Shown here in pieces: positions 51,278 to 55,491 of a DNA stretch of 55,491 bases. Within the stretch, counting starts at the first letter, position 1; each line of letters begins with the position of its first letter. This DNA comes from an uncultured Prevotella sp. (GTDB lineage Bacteria > Bacteroidota > Bacteroidia > Bacteroidales > Bacteroidaceae), in contig ONKL01000049.1 of the NCBI GenBank assembly GCA_900318395.1, forward strand, positions 1 through 55,491, read 5' to 3'. Below the pieces are notes generated by a model, which was not told the DNA's origin, did not search any database, and saw only the letters and a list, made by a program, of their open reading frames with translations. The position numbers were made by a program, and so were the translations under genes.

Positions 51278-52951
51278 ATGAAAAAGATTAATTATTGGAT
51301 ACTGACCGCCATCCTTACCTGCGGTCTTGGTATGTCGCTGACCTCATGCAGCAGCGATAATGACGACAAGGACAACAACAAAGAAACCGTTGATCCTGCT
51401 CCTGGCCCCGACGACAGCCAAGGTGACGCTGATCCTACTCCTGGCGAGGAAACTTACACGATAGAAGTGGGATCTGGGCTGACATTGCCAGAGAATGAGT
51501 TCAATACCAAGGTGCCCACCGCCACCGACTTCGACCAGAACATCGTCGATGCCCTGAAGGCCATCGATAAGGTGACCGACGTGAAGCCTTTCAAGATGGT
51601 ACACAAATTTGATCGAAACACAAAGCAGTTCTTCACCAAGACGGCATACTTCTTCAACTACAAGCAGGACATCGACCACAACGACCCCTCGAAAGGGTGG
51701 TTCAAGCAGCAATGCGTGCTCACCGTGGCCGGCAAGGACCGCCCCACCGTGTTGCTGACCGAGGGGTATGCTTTAGGCAGTGCCCAGGACTACAAGAACC
51801 GTCTGGACAGTATCATGGAACCTACACTGGTAGACGTGCTTGAGGCCAACTGCCTGCAGGTGGAGCACCGCTATTTCGGATGGTCACTCCCTGAGGGATT
51901 CACCAACAAGTGGAAATACCTGTCTGCCAAGCAGAATTCTACCGACCTGCACACCATCGTATCTGCCATCAAGAAGAGCGGCATCGTCGGCCAGGGCAAA
52001 TGGCTCGCCACTGGTGTCAGCAAGCCCGGTATGACCACCGCCTACTATGCTTACGAATATCCTGGCGAAATGGATGCCTATGTGCCTTTCTGTGCGCCCT
52101 TCATGCTCACGTTGAGTGAGACGGGTGCCTACAACCATATCCTGAGTGCCGATGCCCTGGGTGACCGCTATGAGAAAGTGAAGGCAGCCTTCCGCGCTTA
52201 CTGTGGTAACAAGACCCTGCAGCAGGAAGCTGTGAAACTTTACCTCAAGGACAATCCCACATATAAAGGCATGGATGAAGAGAACATACGCTTAGACTTA
52301 CTGAAATTACTTTTTAATAATTACTGGCAAAAGATGTCGTATGTGCACTATAGCCTCTGGGAGCCTCTGGTGCCCAAGGAAGGCGACAGTGCAGAAAAGT
52401 TCCTGACCTATATTTTGGCTGATGCTAGAACAAAATACGAAAGTGAGGATGATTTCGACTACGAGCTCCGTCAGGACTATGTGGACGACCTGGAGCCTGA
52501 TACGAAGGATTACAGCAACCTGACAGAAGGTAAGACCCGTGCAGATGAAGTGAAGAAGCCTCAGCGTACAGATCCGTTCGAAGTTCATAGTTGTATAGAG
52601 TTAGGCTCGGTTATTAATACAACAGGATGGGTCGACGACCTGCTGTCGGATAAGGAGAAAAAGCGCATCACTGAAAGCTATGACTCTTCCCCTGATGGCG
52701 TCACTTACGACAAAGGAGCTTACATGCGTCAAGTGCTCGACGGCATCAAGAAGTCTGAATGCAAAATGATGTTCGTCTATGGCATGCAGGACCCCTGGAC
52801 CGGCAACCGTATTCCCGACGACAAGCTGGGCGGGAACAGCCAGATTCTCTATATTAAGGATGGAACCCACAACGATAACATAGATACCTGGGAAGCCTCT
52901 GAGCGCAACACGCTCTTCCAGTGGCTCAGCGGCCTGGGCTTCAAACTGTAA
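51278..52951 (+). CDS. S37/S28-like serine peptidase lipoprotein (PS-10 type)
   Basis: A 557-residue surface or periplasmic lipoprotein: signal peptide with lipobox SLTSC (Cys24), then an acidic linker (SSDNDDKDNNKE...). The alpha/beta-hydrolase-type peptidase domain has CLQVEHRYFGWSLPEG, the nucleophile elbow TGVSKPGMTTAYYAYEYPGEMDAYVPFCAPF, the acid region MMFVYGMQDPWTGNRIPD and the His in IKDGTHNDNI. It is of the tripeptidyl-peptidase-like S37 group. The elbow reads GVSKPG where GxSxGG is more common. It ends in a hairpin terminator. Confidence 0.82.
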   Translation: MKKINYWILTAILTCGLGMSLTSCSSDNDDKDNNKETVDPAPGPDDSQGDADPTPGEETYTIEVGSGLTLPENEFNTKVPTATDFDQNIVDALKAIDKVTDVKPFKMVHKFDRNTKQFFTKTAYFFNYKQDIDHNDPSKGWFKQQCVLTVAGKDRPTVLLTEGYALGSAQDYKNRLDSIMEPTLVDVLEANCLQVEHRYFGWSLPEGFTNKWKYLSAKQNSTDLHTIVSAIKKSGIVGQGKWLATGVSKPGMTTAYYAYEYPGEMDAYVPFCAPFMLTLSETGAYNHILSADALGDRYEKVKAAFRAYCGNKTLQQEAVKLYLKDNPTYKGMDEENIRLDLLKLLFNNYWQKMSYVHYSLWEPLVPKEGDSAEKFLTYILADARTKYESEDDFDYELRQDYVDDLEPDTKDYSNLTEGKTRADEVKKPQRTDPFEVHSCIELGSVINTTGWVDDLLSDKEKKRITESYDSSPDGVTYDKGAYMRQVLDGIKKSECKMMFVYGMQDPWTGNRIPDDKLGGNSQILYIKDGTHNDNIDTWEASERNTLFQWLSGLGFKL

Positions 52952-52975
52952 TACCATTAACGCCCCCAAAACAGC

Positions 52976-53012
52976 ATTCAAGGCTTGCATATCTGCAGGC
53001 CTTGAATTTTGT
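52976..53012. terminator. Terminator between the S37 peptidase and GH26 genes
   Basis: The stem ATTCAAGGC/GCCTTGAAT (52976-52984, 52999-53007) is followed by TTTGTTT. The two genes converge on it. Confidence 0.82.
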
Positions 53013-53015
53013 TTG

Positions 53016-54611
53016 TCAATTTTTGATATATTTCTTTCCGTTTATGATATAGACGCCCTTGGAGGGAACTTTTGCCAGCCGCCGCCCTTGGAGGTCGAAG
53101 ATATTGTTGTCGGCAGGCTCTTCACTCTGGAGAGAACGGATGGCCGTATCTACGAAAGTTCCCCAGCCTTGTGATAGATCCTCAAGCGTTATCACACGGG
53201 AGTCGTTCATACACTTCGTCCACTCAGCCGAACTGGTCTTGTCGACGAATTTACCGTTCCACGACTGATACCAAGGCATCCACCACGACCATACAGCCTC
53301 TTCCTCAAACTCCTTGTCGACATCAGGGATTGGTCCGTTCTCAGAGAGAGCGATGAGCTTCTTGCCTTCTGAGAGGGTCTTCAGCTTGTCGAATGCGGCA
53401 TAATTGCTGGAGTAGTCGAAATTGTTGTTATAGATATCGATGGCGATGACATCATAGTATGACTCACCCGGGTTCCAGTCTTTGTCATTGACCGTGCAGG
53501 GATTCCAAACCCAAATGACATTATGTACGCCCTTCACGCCTGTCATCTCGTCGACAATCAGCTGATAAAGCTTCGCGCAGCGCTCAGCCCCGTCGGTCCC
53601 CCACCAGAACCAGCCTCCGCTGGCTTCATGGAGCGGACGGAAGATACAGGCAATGCCCGACTGCTGCAAGGCCAGGAAGTAGTCGGCTATGGTATGGATA
53701 TCCTTGATGATATTCTTATAGGCACTCGACGACGTGTTCCAACTGCCATCAGCATTCATAGCCGACGAGATTTTGAAGGTGCACGGTGTCTGATCCTGAT
53801 TGTTGGCATAGAAGGCATTCGTCGCACGACTCGGGTCGCGCCAATGCCAGGTAAAGGCAGGGATGCCGCCACGCTTATAGAGGTCCTTGGCCAGTTCTAT
53901 CGAGGCATTGGTATAATCCTTGTACCATGAGGTTTCCTCTTCCTTGCCAGTGGCATTCATGAAGTCGAAGCCCACAAGGGCAGGATATTTGCCAGAAGCC
54001 TTATAGACAGCCCGTACATCTTCGTGCTTGGTCACGTCGCCGTTGGCAGTCGTCATGTCGCCCGTCATGATACCCGACACCGTCTTCTTGCCGAAGTTGT
54101 CGCGCAGAAAAGTGTAGACCTTCTTGGCAGCATCAGAGGCCTTGGCATCAACAGGCTTATCGGAGATGTTAAACTCGACGGCTGCAGAGCTGCCGCTGGC
54201 GATACTGATATAGTCGATACGGAACCAAGTCCAGTTGGGAGTTATCTCAATCGTGTTTTCACCTTTCTTCATAATAAAGGTACCAGCCTCAGCCTCCTCA
54301 AGCACTTTGTCGCCCGTCTGCAGGTTTGTAGTAGCTCCGTTGACGGTGACATTGACAACCTTGGCGCCATAGAGGGCATCATAGCAGACATAGAGGGTGA
54401 ATTTGCCGCTCTCAGCTGCGTTGTAGGTAAAGGTTATCTTGGCACTTTCGTCTGTAAGCTCCAGGGCCTTTCCCCCCGAATATTTACTGTCTTCAATCAG
54501 TTTACAATCAGCGTACTTAGCCGCCTCGGCCTCGATTTTCGTTGCTTCCTGGGCATAGGACGACAAGCTTCCCGATACCAGCAGGGAAAGAAGGAATAAT
54601 GCTTTTTTCAT
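53016..54611 (-). CDS. Secreted GH26 beta-mannanase with N-terminal CBM35-like domain and CTD-like tail
   Basis: A 531-residue exported enzyme. The signal peptide (MKKALFLLSLLVSGSLSSYAQ) is followed by a CBM35/CBM6-like beta-sandwich (residues about 22-150: ATKIEAEAAKYADCKLIED..., FRIDYISI). A GH26 barrel follows with the acid/base Glu in CIFRPLHEASGGWFWWG and the nucleophile Glu in IALSENGPI. The last about 30 residues (NIFDLQGRRLAKVPSKGVYIINGKKYIK) look like a type IX secretion C-terminal domain of the Prevotella style. It probably degrades mannan or glucomannan. The start at 54611 gives the signal peptide. Confidence 0.9.
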   Translation of the reverse strand: MKKALFLLSLLVSGSLSSYAQEATKIEAEAAKYADCKLIEDSKYSGGKALELTDESAKITFTYNAAESGKFTLYVCYDALYGAKVVNVTVNGATTNLQTGDKVLEEAEAGTFIMKKGENTIEITPNWTWFRIDYISIASGSSAAVEFNISDKPVDAKASDAAKKVYTFLRDNFGKKTVSGIMTGDMTTANGDVTKHEDVRAVYKASGKYPALVGFDFMNATGKEEETSWYKDYTNASIELAKDLYKRGGIPAFTWHWRDPSRATNAFYANNQDQTPCTFKISSAMNADGSWNTSSSAYKNIIKDIHTIADYFLALQQSGIACIFRPLHEASGGWFWWGTDGAERCAKLYQLIVDEMTGVKGVHNVIWVWNPCTVNDKDWNPGESYYDVIAIDIYNNNFDYSSNYAAFDKLKTLSEGKKLIALSENGPIPDVDKEFEEEAVWSWWMPWYQSWNGKFVDKTSSAEWTKCMNDSRVITLEDLSQGWGTFVDTAIRSLQSEEPADNNIFDLQGRRLAKVPSKGVYIINGKKYIKN

Positions 54612-54650
54612 TTCAATCTCGATTATAGTTATTAATAGTTTTACCGAGTG

Positions 54651-54683
54651 CAAAAGTATGAAAAAAGAATCAAATACTCCAAA
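54651..54683 (-). promoter_or_regulatory. Promoter of the GH26 gene
   Basis: On the minus strand TTTG (54683-54680), 21 bp, then TACTTTTG (54658-54651), 39 bp before the ATG. Confidence 0.7.
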
Positions 54684-54751
54684 CAAATAAGCTGGAAAAA
54701 CCATCCGTTAAGATAAAAATGCATGCATTTGCAAATATAGTATTCATTTGA

Positions 54752-54797
54752 CTCTGGGGTCAGGCCCCAAAACTAAGCGCTGGGGCCTGGCCCCGAG
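54752..54797. repeat. REP-like GC-rich palindrome, right copy
   Basis: Two imperfect inverted arms (54752-54769 reading CTCTGGGGTCAGGCCCCA; 54781-54797 reading TGGGGCCTGGCCCCGAG) flank an AAACTAAGCGC spacer. The first arm matches the elements at 3201 and 3265. As on the left, it lies just downstream of an M15 peptidase gene. Confidence 0.85.
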
Positions 54798-54806
54798 TTG
54801 CAAAAG

Positions 54807-55241
54807 TCATCGATAGTAACCGATGCGGACGTAGTGGCGGGGCTGGGCGAAAGGATTCCAGGAGATGTGCAGCCAGCCGTTACCCGTCAGCAGCTGGTCG
54901 GTGTACTCCCACTTCCTGAAGAACTCCACGAGCGTCTGGAACTGCGCAGGGTCTTTCGGGCGGATGTCGGCAGCCTGACCGACAAGGTGCTGGGAATTGC
55001 GGACACCGCCCACCTTGCGATTCACGGCCTCACAACGGAAACCCGAGTTGACGATGATCGGCCCCACCATGAGACGCGCTGGCTCCAGCAGCTGATGACA
55101 GCCATAAGTCAGATTTGCCACGACCTGCATCGTGGGGATGTTCTCGGAGTATTTGTTCAGATTCAGGAACTCGCTCAATCGGAAGTGAGGCGATAAACGA
55201 ATGCCGTCAAACTCGTTCATGTCATTTTGATTCTCTTTCAT
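54807..55241 (-). CDS. M15-family DD-carboxypeptidase-like protein, right copy
   Basis: A 144-residue M15 peptidase paralogous to 2700-3191. Motifs are PIIVNSGFRCEAVNR, RNSQHLVGQAADIR (His85, Asp92) and GWLHISW (His125). There is no signal peptide. The start is either 55241 (20-bp overlap with the upstream gene) or 55220 (1 bp after its stop); neither has a clear ribosome site. Compared with the left copy it lacks the about ten residues added by the heptamer insertion. It is coupled to a two-helix membrane protein, a layout like endolysin plus holin. Confidence 0.8.
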   Translation of the reverse strand: MKENQNDMNEFDGIRLSPHFRLSEFLNLNKYSENIPTMQVVANLTYGCHQLLEPARLMVGPIIVNSGFRCEAVNRKVGGVRNSQHLVGQAADIRPKDPAQFQTLVEFFRKWEYTDQLLTGNGWLHISWNPFAQPRHYVRIGYYR

Positions 55242-55446
55242 GGTAATGTTTGTTAATAATTCTGATGTACTGATCCAGTCCGAAGATCGAGCCAGCGAGC
55301 AGGAACGACTGCGCCACATAATAGAGCAGTCCGCCAGCCACGTCGTCGATCTTGACCACCTGATACGCCACCAACGCGATGCTGCTCACGATGAGCAACA
55401 CCGCGCAGGCGTACTGAGAGATTTTGAAGCCTTTCTGGTTTTCCAT
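55222..55446 (-). CDS. Small two-helix membrane protein, holin-like
   Basis: A 74-residue protein with two hydrophobic helices (YACAVLLIVSSIALVAYQVV and GGLLYYVAQSFLLAGSIFGL) joined by a short charged turn (KIDD). The C-terminus is basic/charged (RIINKHYHERESK). I recognise no family. Size, topology and coupling to an M15 peptidase without signal peptide resemble a holin-endolysin pair, but this is inference. Confidence 0.6.
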   Translation of the reverse strand: MENQKGFKISQYACAVLLIVSSIALVAYQVVKIDDVAGGLLYYVAQSFLLAGSIFGLDQYIRIINKHYHERESK

Positions 55447-55458
55447 GGCGTTCGTAAG

Positions 55459-55491
55459 TCTTTTACTTTTTTACCTTTTTACCTTTTTACA
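55459..55491 (-). repeat. GTAAAAAG octamer array, running off the right edge
   Basis: On the minus strand the units GTAAAAAG, GTAAAAAG and GTAAAAAA and a degenerate GTAAAAGA lead into the start of the two-helix protein gene (ATG at 55446). The array continues past the window. Confidence 0.8.

Overview
The window is chromosomal DNA from a member of the Bacteroidota, most likely Prevotellaceae (Prevotella, Segatella or Xylanibacter type). The main evidence is the promoter type: a -7 box TAnnTTTG with a TTTG box about 20 bp upstream recurs before many genes, and classical Shine-Dalgarno sites are rare. The gene set agrees: an RseC-led Rnf operon, GldE, a PorD-type DUF4835 protein, TamL, DUF3127, a lipoprotein S37 peptidase, a GH26 mannanase with a C-terminal tail of the type IX secretion kind, and a Rho factor with a long disordered insert. 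The species assignment is inference.

Layout. Positions 1-3300 hold a mobile-looking cassette: an unknown small protein, a primase-helicase-like protein of the BT4734/VirE type, and an M15 peptidase. It ends in a GC-rich palindromic repeat. Positions 3366-15200 hold mostly housekeeping genes: a uracil/xanthine permease, a SpoU methyltransferase divergent from the lipidated TamA homologue TamL, WalJ, a DMP19-like protein, SmpB, MetH, a GHL10 glycosidase, a lipoprotein and a small acidic protein. Positions 15329-20987 are rseC-rnfBCDGEA, with rnfC broken by an internal deletion and frameshift. galE follows. Positions 22079-28961 on the minus strand run lon, tgt, lptF/G, a DEAD-box helicase and ispE. 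Positions 29103-30577 encode TrmN6 and a nitrilase. An 800-bp intergenic region (30578-31376) carries a large concentric inverted repeat between divergent promoters. Positions 31377-38955 hold a FISUMP-like secreted protein, DUF3127, DnaN, an exonuclease, PorD, RecN and a degenerate-protease/TPR protein. Positions 38986-46114 hold gldE, ssb, five tRNAs (Gly, Leu, Gly, Asp, Asp), nspC, a REC-histidine kinase, an acetyltransferase, a glycosyltransferase and a membrane protein. Positions 46127-54611 hold recR, an ABC-F ATPase, engB, rho, an S37 peptidase and a GH26 mannanase. The right edge carries a second M15 peptidase next to a two-helix membrane protein, in inverted orientation, again followed by the same GC-rich palindrome.

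The most unusual signal is a dispersed family of tandem 7-8 bp repeats. They sit at gene junctions, often containing the stop codon of one gene and sometimes the start codon of the next (smpB/metH, ABC-F/recR, lon/tgt, rnfC/rnfD, recN/TPR). Some are inserted in frame inside genes. Two unrelated proteins, the left M15 peptidase and MetH, share an identical nonapeptide because they carry the same 29-bp repeat copy.

The other notable items are the rnfC lesion, the concentric palindrome, and the paired primase/M15 cassettes with their palindromic repeats. No database search was possible; names rest on motifs and family knowledge.
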